DNA from: JAGPCK01 sp964535575
Lineage (GTDB): Bacteria; Bacteroidota; Bacteroidia; UKL13-3
Direction of reading: 5' to 3'
NCBI GenBank assembly: GCA_964535575.1
Contig: CAZHTC010000003.1
Span: 283,538 to 347,537, forward strand
DNA: 64,000 nucleotides
The translations under genes and the position numbers were made by a program. The notes under the pieces were generated by a model. It searched no databases and was not told where the DNA came from. It saw nothing but the letters and a program-made list of their open reading frames with translations. This document shows positions 33,953-41,946 of the stretch, piece by piece (position 1 is the first letter of the stretch; every line of letters starts with the position of its first letter).

Positions 33953-35176
33953 GTGAAGCAAATCATTTCGGCATTTTTCTTTTTTATTACTCTAAATGTC
34001 TGGTCGCAAAACCGGGTTGATACAACCCTTGGCGGAAAACTATGGTATGGGGTAAAGGTAAACGGCAATATGCCCGTTCGTAAAAAACTTCCTGCCGATT
34101 CACTTACCGGAATTGTTAAACCCGGAGCCGGTTTGTTTGTAGCCTATCAGTTTTCGCCCTGGTTTCGGCCACAGTTTGAAGTAGAGTACAGTTCGCTTAC
34201 ATTTAAAAAAATAACGGACGAACGCATTACTAATAATTACCTTGACCTAGGGTTCAATTTTTTTGTAACTCCCGGTCAACGAACCAATATCACCCTTAAT
34301 ATCGGATGGATGGCGAGTATTACCCAGGGAACTGTTTACCGTACGTTAAACGGAGCCAGTTTGGGTGGTTTAACCAGCAGATACAGCAATGCGAATGCCG
34401 GGAGGGTGGATTATCTTTTTTCAGCCGGTTTAACGTTTCCGGCAAGCAGTAAAGTTGATTTGTTTGCCAAATATCACTTTACACTTACAGCAGATGAAGC
34501 TCCCAATACCCTCACCGGAAAAACATCTTATCTGCAATTCGGATTGTCGGTAAATCTGAATAAGTTTATTTCCGATAATCAACAACCAACCGAAGAGCAA
34601 TTGCGCAGGCAAAAAAATAACAAAGCATTAATGGACGGAGGTGTGTTGCTGGTGCGGTTAAACTATCCACGCAACACCTTGAAACGTTTAATTGAAAGTG
34701 GAGATGATCACGGGGCACTGGCTCTTAAGGCAACATATGACTCCCTTAATATGCAACTCATACGGGCATTTAAAAAATACTACACATTTACGCCTGTTTA
34801 TTTTTTTGTGGATGATAAAAGCGATAAGGTATTGAACCACAATTTTGACGGTTTGTTCGTGAATGAACAGATGAAATACGATTCGTCTATTGTGTGCACA
34901 GCCGAAAAATTCTTAATTGCGGAGGTCGGTTATGTGGAAATGATTGGAGGAAATATTCTGGATAATATGCTGGTGGTATTAGATCCACAGTTCAGGCAAA
35001 TGAAATCTCCTTTCCCTTATTCCATCACCAATATGAAGTTATTTGAGGGATCTAAGCGGTATTTAAACGGGATAGATGAAGCAACCTTGTCATCGCTTGA
35101 AAAGAATGTGTTCGTTCTTAATCAGCGACTCGTTAGTTTTTACCTTGAATATTACGGCTATATTAAAGAACAATAA
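33953..35176 (+). CDS. Two-part secreted protein: beta-barrel-like N-half, unknown C-half
   Basis: 407 residues, GTG start. Signal peptide MKQIISAFFFFITLNVWSQ. Residues ~25-205 look like an outer-membrane barrel (LFVAYQFSPWFRPQFEVEY, LDLGFNFFVTPGQRTNITL). From ~215 the sequence is soluble-looking and helical (DGGVLLVRLNYPRNTLKRL, FKKYYTFTPVYFFVDDKSD), with alternating strands and no motif I recognise. I cannot assign a function. It is about 50 bp downstream of queG, with no terminator between. Confidence 0.6.
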   Translation: MKQIISAFFFFITLNVWSQNRVDTTLGGKLWYGVKVNGNMPVRKKLPADSLTGIVKPGAGLFVAYQFSPWFRPQFEVEYSSLTFKKITDERITNNYLDLGFNFFVTPGQRTNITLNIGWMASITQGTVYRTLNGASLGGLTSRYSNANAGRVDYLFSAGLTFPASSKVDLFAKYHFTLTADEAPNTLTGKTSYLQFGLSVNLNKFISDNQQPTEEQLRRQKNNKALMDGGVLLVRLNYPRNTLKRLIESGDDHGALALKATYDSLNMQLIRAFKKYYTFTPVYFFVDDKSDKVLNHNFDGLFVNEQMKYDSSIVCTAEKFLIAEVGYVEMIGGNILDNMLVVLDPQFRQMKSPFPYSITNMKLFEGSKRYLNGIDEATLSSLEKNVFVLNQRLVSFYLEYYGYIKEQ

Positions 35177-35181
35177 ATTTA

Positions 35182-35763
35182 TTAGTGAATGCGGTCGCCA
35201 CGCAACTCCATTCGCTCCATTATTTTTGCTTCTTCATTCAGAAAAAACTGCCAGCGGCTTTGTACATATTCAGCAGGCATATGGTTTTTAGCCAAACTTA
35301 AGAACATGCGGTAATGTCCTGCTTCCGAAATCATAAACTCGTGGTAAAACGCTCTGAAATATTCATCATTCATATGTAGTGATAACAGCCTGAATCGTTC
35401 ACAACTTCGCGCTTCAATAAGTGCATTTACCAACAGTTGTTCTACCAATTGTTTCTCGCGGGAACCTCCTTTTTCAATTAACTGAAGTAATTGTACCACG
35501 TATAAATCTTTTCGCTGCCGGCCTAATTTCAGATTTCTTTTTTCCAGTTCTTTAAGCACTTTTCTGAAATGGCCCCATTCTTCTGCTACCAGTGCATTCA
35601 TTTCGGTAACCACATCCTGTTTATCGGGGTATCTTACAATAAATGTAATTCCTGATGTGGCTGCTTTTTGTTCGCACCAGGCATGATCGGTAAGAATTTC
35701 CTGAAGGTCTTTTTCAGCTATGTTCACCCACCTTGGGTCGGTAGGAAGTTTTAATCCAAGCAT
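35182..35763 (-). CDS. miaE: MiaE-like tRNA hydroxylase (di-iron)
   Basis: 193 residues. A ferritin-like four-helix bundle with di-iron ligands: an early Glu in DHAWCEQKAATSG, the pair EEWGHFRKV (Glu-x-x-His), EARSCERF and EAGHYRMF (Glu-x-x-His). Family role: oxygen-dependent hydroxylation of the isopentenyl group of ms2i6A37 in tRNA. It is shorter than E. coli MiaE but matches the shorter bacterial form. MiaA and MiaB are not in this window. It lies just upstream of, and convergent with, the barrel gene. Confidence 0.9.
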   Translation of the reverse strand: MLGLKLPTDPRWVNIAEKDLQEILTDHAWCEQKAATSGITFIVRYPDKQDVVTEMNALVAEEWGHFRKVLKELEKRNLKLGRQRKDLYVVQLLQLIEKGGSREKQLVEQLLVNALIEARSCERFRLLSLHMNDEYFRAFYHEFMISEAGHYRMFLSLAKNHMPAEYVQSRWQFFLNEEAKIMERMELRGDRIH

Positions 35764-35784
35764 AAAAAGGAAATGAAAAGGAGT

Positions 35785-36189
35785 TTATCCGAAATATTTA
35801 CGCTCTATTTCTCTTAATACCTCAATAGAAAGAGGTTTTATTACGTATTCGGCTACTTCCTTATATTGACTTGATTTATCAATATCATCTTTGTAAAGAG
35901 AAGACGATAGCATAAAAATATGGGAGCCTGTTTTTAACTCAGGGGCCAGATTACGGTATTGGTCAAGAAAGTCCCATCCGTTCATTCCGGGCATATTTAT
36001 ATCAAGAAAGATTAAATCGGGTAACTGGGTATGGTCTGAGGCTGCTTTTTTAATTAAATCAAGCGCTTCCTGCCCCCCTAATACGCATTCAACGTGATCA
36101 CTTATGCCAGACAGTTTAATCATTCTGCTGCATACAAAGTTATTGATCTGATCATCGTCAACTACAAGCACAAATTTAACTTTGTTCAT
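35785..36189 (-). CDS. Single-domain response regulator (receiver)
   Basis: 134 residues: a lone CheY-type receiver. The acidic pocket is VVDDDQINN, the phosphorylated Asp lies in IFLDINMPGMNGWDF, then a Ser/Thr switch in MLSSSL and a Lys in YVIKPLS. No output domain and no adjacent histidine kinase, so it is an orphan that may act in a phosphorelay. The gene is 21 bp from miaE-like and 46 bp from the MFS gene on the same strand. Confidence 0.93.
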   Translation of the reverse strand: MNKVKFVLVVDDDQINNFVCSRMIKLSGISDHVECVLGGQEALDLIKKAASDHTQLPDLIFLDINMPGMNGWDFLDQYRNLAPELKTGSHIFMLSSSLYKDDIDKSSQYKEVAEYVIKPLSIEVLREIERKYFG

Positions 36190-36235
36190 ACTTTTGTTTT
36201 GTGGGGTTAAAGGTAGTTAATTTGATTTATTTCTC

Positions 36236-37450
36236 CTAAATGGCTTCTACATAGTCAAGATCTTTGCTGAAAGTTTCCTTTACACTTAAAATGGCTATAA
36301 GTGATAGTATAAGACAAATACTCCCAACAATAACCGCGGCTTGAATGGTACCCTGAGTTTCCATAAGGCCTTTAAAACTTAAAGTAATAGGCACTACAGC
36401 TCCTCTTACAAAATTAGGAACCGTGTTGGTTACGGTAGATCGAAGGTTTGTACCAAATTGCTCGGCTGCATTGGTTACAAACAAGGCCCAGAAACCGGTT
36501 GCCGAGCCAAGTAAAAACCACATGAATTTAAGATAAGGCAAATTAATATCCCCGTTAGAAAGATAAACGGCTACTGTGAGCGCAAGTACTATCAGGTATC
36601 CCACTATTACCTTTTTTCTGCTTCTGAAATACTGACTGAAAAATCCGCTGAGTAAATCACCAAATGATAGTCCGATATACGAATACATTACAGCTTCTCT
36701 TACTTCAATATGCATTGCCGGATTGATGGCTTCTACAATACGGTCGGATAAATTAATTAACACCCCTACTACAAACCACACCGGTAAACCAATTAAAATG
36801 CACGCCACATATTTCATGAAACGTTTTTTGTTGTTCACCAGCATAATCAGGTTGCCGTTATGCGCTTTATGATGCTGAATCTGTTTAAACATTCCGCTTT
36901 CAAATGCACCTGCCCTTAGTGCCAGGAGCAACATGCCCATTCCTCCACCAATAATGTAGGCAGTTTTCCAGCTAAAATTATCTCCTACCAGATAGGCGCA
37001 AACTGCCCCCAGTGCCCCTACTGAAACGATAATCATTGTTCCGTACCCGCGTTTGTCTTTATGCATGGTTTCGGCCACCAGCGTAATGCCAGCACCCAAC
37101 TCACCGGCCAAACCAACTCCGGCAATAAAACGCATAACTCCGTACATTTCGAGCGAGGTGACAAAGGCATTGGCAATATTGGCAAGGGAATACATGAGAA
37201 TTGAACCAAACAATACTGACACACGTCCTTTTTTATCACCTAAAACTCCCCAGATTAACCCTCCTATAAGCATACCGGCCATTTGCATATTAAAAAGGGT
37301 AATGTCATGAAGTTTGTATTGTGCTTCGGTAAACCCGAGGTCCATGATACTTTGTTTCTTTACAACATTAAATAAAATTAAATCATAGATATCTACGAAG
37401 TAGCCCAGAGCAGCTATAATCACCAGTTTATTGAAAGCTTTGGTTTGCAT
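36236..37450 (-). CDS. MFS transporter
   Basis: 404 residues, about 12 hydrophobic segments. A conserved loop GDKKGRVSVLFG between helices 2 and 3 is the MFS signature (G-D-x-x-G-R). Helix 1 starts LVIIAALGYFVDIYDLILF. The pattern resembles the sugar/metabolite:H+ symporter group, but no substrate can be assigned. A TATATTTG box (37455-37462, minus) lies 4 nt before the ATG. Confidence 0.88.
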   Translation of the reverse strand: MQTKAFNKLVIIAALGYFVDIYDLILFNVVKKQSIMDLGFTEAQYKLHDITLFNMQMAGMLIGGLIWGVLGDKKGRVSVLFGSILMYSLANIANAFVTSLEMYGVMRFIAGVGLAGELGAGITLVAETMHKDKRGYGTMIIVSVGALGAVCAYLVGDNFSWKTAYIIGGGMGMLLLALRAGAFESGMFKQIQHHKAHNGNLIMLVNNKKRFMKYVACILIGLPVWFVVGVLINLSDRIVEAINPAMHIEVREAVMYSYIGLSFGDLLSGFFSQYFRSRKKVIVGYLIVLALTVAVYLSNGDINLPYLKFMWFLLGSATGFWALFVTNAAEQFGTNLRSTVTNTVPNFVRGAVVPITLSFKGLMETQGTIQAAVIVGSICLILSLIAILSVKETFSKDLDYVEAI

Positions 37451-37454
37451 ACGC

Positions 37455-37462
37455 CAAATATA
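37455..37462 (-). promoter_or_regulatory. -7 promoter box (TATATTTG) of the MFS gene
   Basis: Perfect TAnnTTTG on the minus strand, 4 nt before the MFS ATG. No convincing -33 element. Confidence 0.5.
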
Positions 37463-37486
37463 ATCAACTTTATTGCTTTTGATAAA

Positions 37487-37966
37487 TCAGAACAGGGTGC
37501 TTATACCTGTACATAATGATTCAAGGTATTTTTGGTCGGTTAAATCAAAGTGTCCTAGATATTCACTATCGACATCCAGCACTGCAACTACTTCACCGTT
37601 TTTTATTATAGGGATTACAATTTCAGAACGGGATGCGCTGCTGCAGGCAATATGCCCCGGAAATTTTTCTACATCGTATACCAGCAGGGTTTCTTTTTGC
37701 TTCCAGCTGCTTCCGCAAACTCCTTTTCCAAAACCTATGCGGGTACATGCCATAGGTCCCTGAAATGGGCCAAGCACCAGTTCATTTTCTTTTACCAGAT
37801 AAAAGCCCACCCACCACCAGTTAAAAACTTCTTTCAGCACAGCCGTAATATTTGCCAGATTGGCCACTAAATCCGGTTCACCGGTGGTTAATGCATCAAG
37901 TTGCGGAAGTAAGGCAATGTATTTTCCCTCTTTCGAGGCAGACTCATTCGGGTTAAATTGATGCAT
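37487..37966 (-). CDS. msrC: Free methionine-(R)-sulfoxide reductase (GAF fold)
   Basis: 159 residues, a single GAF domain. Three Cys at 74, 84 and 108 are spaced 10 and 24 apart, matching the catalytic/resolving cysteines of fRMsr (E. coli Cys84/94/118): MACTRIGFGKGVCGSSW and HIACSSASRSEIVIP. It reduces free Met-(R)-sulfoxide with thioredoxin and so repairs oxidative damage. It is the last gene before the MFS gene and has no upstream box that I can see. Confidence 0.92.
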   Translation of the reverse strand: MHQFNPNESASKEGKYIALLPQLDALTTGEPDLVANLANITAVLKEVFNWWWVGFYLVKENELVLGPFQGPMACTRIGFGKGVCGSSWKQKETLLVYDVEKFPGHIACSSASRSEIVIPIIKNGEVVAVLDVDSEYLGHFDLTDQKYLESLCTGISTLF

Positions 37967-37982
37967 CGGGTTATGTTAATTA

Positions 37983-38011
37983 TCCGGAGGAGCAGCCGGT
38001 ACTCCTCCGGA
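37983..38011 (-). terminator. Terminator after dipeptidyl peptidase III gene
   Basis: TCCGGAGGAG (37983-37992) pairs with CTCCTCCGGA (38002-38011), 9-nt loop. On the minus strand it lies 14 nt past the stop of the M49 gene. The following U-run is weak. Confidence 0.65.
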
Positions 38012-38024
38012 AATGCAAATGATA

Positions 38025-40094
38025 TTAATTGGTAAAAGGTAAAAATCCGTAATCTTTTCCGTAACCCAATTGCTCATTGATAAAGTTGAGTGGATATTCA
38101 ACTTTAACATCAACAATTTTCTCGCCTTCTTTTATTGCAATCAGTTTCGGCTGAATAAAACCTTTGTAAGGTGCTACATTAAGCTTGTTGAAGCGATCTT
38201 TTACTTCTTTTAATAATTCCTGATCTACTTTTACACCATAGCCTTCTACAAGTGCTGTAGCTGCTTTGTAATCGCCTTCCGATTTGATGCGTTGAATTTC
38301 ACGAAGCAGGTCTCCAAACAATTTACGCAATTTGGTATAATCATTTACTTTTACATAGGTTTTCCCGTCACGTTTCACGAATTCAATTACGTTTTCGACC
38401 TTACCTTTGTCATATGCCCATTTCGCAATCAATTGACGATTGCGCATATGAGCCTCTTCCAGATTTTCGCCAATGTTCAGTCGTGTAAGTTGAGTTATTA
38501 ATCCGTTCATGATGTAATTGTCGTATTCTGCTTTTCCCACCTCAATCGAGGGCATTACTCCTATGTCAACTAATTTCGGATCCATGATATAATACAGGGC
38601 TACTAAGTCAGCTCGTGCTTCTTCAAGAGTAGATGCGTAGTTTTTTAAAGTCTGGTCAGGGTCGCACACACCTTTGTTTATCTGACCTGATGCATGGCCG
38701 ATTACTTCATGCATATCGGTATGTAGATCTCCGGCCAGTGAGGCAAATTCTTTCGCACGTTTTATCTGTTCTTCGCTTACGGCAAATTCTTTCAGCATTG
38801 GGCTGGTTTTGTTGGCTTCGTTATATGAGTGAACAATATTCCCCAATGATACCGATTTGGAACCATGTTTCTGACGGATCCAGTTGGCATTAGGAAGGTT
38901 TATGCCAATAGGGGTAGACGGAGAGGCATCGCCTGCTTCCTGAATCACCGTGATTACTTTGGCAGTAATTCCTTTCACTTCCTTCTTTTTGTGTTCTGGC
39001 AATATTGGGGAGTTGTCTTCAAACCACTGGGCATTGGAAGCAATGGTGGCAATACGTTTGGTAGCTTCCATATCTTTCATGCTTACCACACTCTCGTAGC
39101 TGGCACGTTTACCAATGGCATCTCCATATACTTCAATAAAACCATTCACCACATCCAATCTCGAGTCGGTATCGGCAACCCAGGCAATATTGTATTCATC
39201 CCATTTTTTCAAATCACCGGTTTTGTAATAGTCAACCAGCAATTCAAGGGCGTGTTTTTGCTTTTCATTTTCAGCTACCGAAATTGCTTTTTCCAGCCAG
39301 AATACAATTTTCTCAATGGCGGCACCATACATTCCTCCCACTTTCCATACTTTTTCGGTAACCTTATTGTTTTCCTTCAGCATTTTTGAGTTTAATCCCC
39401 ACGACACCGGTTCGGGATCGTCTTTTTTGACAATTTTTTCGTAGTAAGCTTCTACTTCTTTTTGTGAGATGCCTTCGTAAAAATTATTTGCCGATGCCAT
39501 TACGTTGTCAATTCCGGGGGCAAGGTCAACAATTTTGGCATCTACTTTTGCATCAAAAATGATAGGCTGCAAGAAGGTGATCAACTGATCAGGTGTTTGT
39601 CCGTTTTCGAGTGGAAGTTTGGCTGCATCACACCCTTTCACCAATTCACTGAAATACGCAAAATCAAACTCGGGCATGAGTTTAAGGTTGCTGTAGTGAT
39701 GATGAATGCCATTACTGAAGAAAACGCGTTTGGCGTATACTTCAAATTTTTTCCAGTTATCACTATTTGTATCAGCTTTCCCGCTTTCATAAATAGCTTC
39801 AAGTACTTTTCTGATTTTAAGGTTATGTTTATACTTCTGGTCCCATATTATATCACGTCCGCAACGGGCTGCTTCATAAAGGTAATAGGCTAATTCTTTT
39901 TGTTGTGCCGTGAGTGTTTCGAATCCGGGAATTTCATAACGTAAAACTTGTAAATCGGCAAAGCGGTCAACTGCCACCTGAAAAGTGGAGTCCTTGGTTG
40001 ATTTAGTTCCTCCGGTATGCTGTTCGGTTTTAGTGCATGCACCAAAAAAGGCGGCTGAGCAAATACCTATCATAAGGCTATGTTTAAATTGCAT
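38025..40094 (-). CDS. Dipeptidyl peptidase III (M49) lipoprotein
   Basis: 689 residues from ATG 40094. Signal peptide MQFKHSLMIGICSAAFFGAC with a lipobox Cys near residue 20. The M49 zinc motif HEVIGH lies in DMHEVIGHASGQ, and the second ligand is in EEARADLVALYY. The family removes dipeptides from peptide N-termini. An alternative upstream ATG at 40124 adds ten residues without leader character. The lipid anchor places it in the periplasm or at the outer membrane. It runs into a hairpin terminator and is transcribed alone. Confidence 0.93.
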   Translation of the reverse strand: MQFKHSLMIGICSAAFFGACTKTEQHTGGTKSTKDSTFQVAVDRFADLQVLRYEIPGFETLTAQQKELAYYLYEAARCGRDIIWDQKYKHNLKIRKVLEAIYESGKADTNSDNWKKFEVYAKRVFFSNGIHHHYSNLKLMPEFDFAYFSELVKGCDAAKLPLENGQTPDQLITFLQPIIFDAKVDAKIVDLAPGIDNVMASANNFYEGISQKEVEAYYEKIVKKDDPEPVSWGLNSKMLKENNKVTEKVWKVGGMYGAAIEKIVFWLEKAISVAENEKQKHALELLVDYYKTGDLKKWDEYNIAWVADTDSRLDVVNGFIEVYGDAIGKRASYESVVSMKDMEATKRIATIASNAQWFEDNSPILPEHKKKEVKGITAKVITVIQEAGDASPSTPIGINLPNANWIRQKHGSKSVSLGNIVHSYNEANKTSPMLKEFAVSEEQIKRAKEFASLAGDLHTDMHEVIGHASGQINKGVCDPDQTLKNYASTLEEARADLVALYYIMDPKLVDIGVMPSIEVGKAEYDNYIMNGLITQLTRLNIGENLEEAHMRNRQLIAKWAYDKGKVENVIEFVKRDGKTYVKVNDYTKLRKLFGDLLREIQRIKSEGDYKAATALVEGYGVKVDQELLKEVKDRFNKLNVAPYKGFIQPKLIAIKEGEKIVDVKVEYPLNFINEQLGYGKDYGFLPFTN

Positions 40095-40199
40095 AATGTG
40101 AATTTTAATTAAAATACATCGCAAATAAGGGATTTGAACGCAAAATTCATAAAATCCAGAATGATTTAATTCATCGGGAGGTATCCTATATAATAATTA

Positions 40200-40231
40200 T
40201 TTGCTGTATTAAATAAAATATGGTAGTTTTG
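40200..40231 (+). promoter_or_regulatory. Consensus Bacteroidota promoter (TTTG-N20-TAGTTTTG)
   Basis: TTTG at 40200-40203, 20-nt spacer, TAGTTTTG at 40224-40231. The best full promoter in the window, 22 nt before ATG 40254. Confidence 0.7.
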
Positions 40232-40253
40232 TTTCTAACCAACCAAATTCTTT

Positions 40254-41858
40254 ATGAAACCACTTTACTTAACCACTATTGCACTTTTGCTTTTTATTTC
40301 CTTATCATTTGCTCAAAGAAATACTACTCCGTCTGATCGTTATACCTGGGACGGCAAGTCAACAGTACCCCGGAGCGGGTACGTTATCCTCAGGTCAGGG
40401 AAAAAAATGGAAGGAATGTTATCGATAAAAGGAAGTTATAATGAAGTTAAGATGGTTATACTTTTAAGTGAAGGGAAGGAGATCGAGTTTAAGCCAATCA
40501 GTCTTTCGGAATACGGTATTTATTCACAGCCATTGGTAAATGATAGTCCCGAAGAATTATATGAATGGAGGAGTATGGGAGAAACTAACGGACATGCTAT
40601 TTCCAATACAAAACCCCGCAATGGGTATGTGATACTTGCTTCCGGGATCAGGCTTGAGGGGGAGTTGCAACTAAAAAAGGTAGATGGCAGGCTTGATGAG
40701 ATTCGACTTAAGAATGATGCCGGAAAAGGGAAGTATGAACTTTCAGAGGTAAATAATTACGGCCTTATTCTTACCATTAATGAGTTAACCGATAATGGCA
40801 AGAAGGAGAGAAAGGATTGGGCCTTAAATTTTCATCCGGCAACCATTTATAATGAAGACGGCACCTCTAAAGTCGGGGTTGTGGCCTTTCAAAACAGTAC
40901 TGTTCCGAATTCTTTTAAACCATTGGAAAACGCTCACTACCGTGGCATATATTATACTGCTACACGCGAGGGTGAATTAAGTATATTATCAGCTCAGGGA
41001 ATAATAAAGATTGAAAAGAAGGTAAACGATTCATTGCTTACTTATGTGCCTTATGGCGATGGAACTTTTGTATTAGAGGTGCCGGGTGCAAACCTAATGG
41101 CTGCTAAGACAATGCACAAGGGGAAAATAAAGTTTTCTGATGGTACCGAAGCAGAAGGTGAGCTGGCAATGATGGCCACCGGGACTCAACAAGAGTTTTA
41201 TACTCAAGTTAGGTTCAAGTCTTCTACTGGAGCGGCCACTATTTACAAGGCTGAGATGATTGAATCAGCCATTCAGCAAATTGATGGTAAACCCGTTCGT
41301 TATATTAAAATGAAAGAATTTCTTATTCAGGTGGAATTTGACGGAGCCATGTTTGCCTTTTACCGCAATCCTTACCCTACTACAGTGAATAAAACGGCCA
41401 CTTCACTGGCAAAAGGTGCTGCCAATGTAGGGAGTCAGGCAGCAGTAAGTGAATTTGAAAAAGGAAATGGAGAAGTAGATAGTGTAATAAACAATTTATC
41501 GCTTGAGCAACTTCAGGAAGTTGATAAGGAACTTATTAAGAGATATGGGGGGACTGAAGAGAAATTTAATGAGGCTGCCCCGGATTGGGCAAAAAAGAGA
41601 CGGGCTGCAATCATTACCAGAATGGTTGGACTGCAAGCCTCGAAGAGCGTTGTTATTTATAAGCGCGAGTGGATTTTATTTAATAAAAAAACAAACGAAA
41701 AAGTGGTTATCACCAAAGATCAGTATAAAGATCTTATGGAAGGATATTTAATGGGTTGTGAAAACTATCTTACATTGGATAAAAAATCACAAAGTACCTA
41801 TAAGGAATTCGACAATATTTTAAAAACGCTTGAGTTTTTAGAAGGTTGTTTTAAGTAG
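40254..41858 (+). CDS. Secreted protein with repeated G-Y-V-I-L-x-S-G modules
   Basis: 534 residues with signal peptide (MKPLYLTTIALLLFISLSFAQ). It contains at least three related modules of ~80-100 residues. Two open PRSGYVILRSGKKMEGML and PRNGYVILASGIRLEGEL; a third opens HKGKIKFSDGTEAEGEL. Each then has an Asn/Lys strand and a hydrophobic YGI- or IES-type ending. The last ~150 residues are helical and charged (SLEQLQEVDKELIKRYGG), with KREWILFNKKTNEKVVI. I recognise no family and no catalytic motif. It has a strong promoter of its own. Confidence 0.7.
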   Translation: MKPLYLTTIALLLFISLSFAQRNTTPSDRYTWDGKSTVPRSGYVILRSGKKMEGMLSIKGSYNEVKMVILLSEGKEIEFKPISLSEYGIYSQPLVNDSPEELYEWRSMGETNGHAISNTKPRNGYVILASGIRLEGELQLKKVDGRLDEIRLKNDAGKGKYELSEVNNYGLILTINELTDNGKKERKDWALNFHPATIYNEDGTSKVGVVAFQNSTVPNSFKPLENAHYRGIYYTATREGELSILSAQGIIKIEKKVNDSLLTYVPYGDGTFVLEVPGANLMAAKTMHKGKIKFSDGTEAEGELAMMATGTQQEFYTQVRFKSSTGAATIYKAEMIESAIQQIDGKPVRYIKMKEFLIQVEFDGAMFAFYRNPYPTTVNKTATSLAKGAANVGSQAAVSEFEKGNGEVDSVINNLSLEQLQEVDKELIKRYGGTEEKFNEAAPDWAKKRRAAIITRMVGLQASKSVVIYKREWILFNKKTNEKVVITKDQYKDLMEGYLMGCENYLTLDKKSQSTYKEFDNILKTLEFLEGCFK

Positions 41859-41946
41859 TCCCTACTATGTTTTGATAACTGATGCATATCAGTTTTTGAA
41901 TAATTCAGGCACGTTATCTTGCAGCCGGTTTAAGTTGAGTTGAAAG

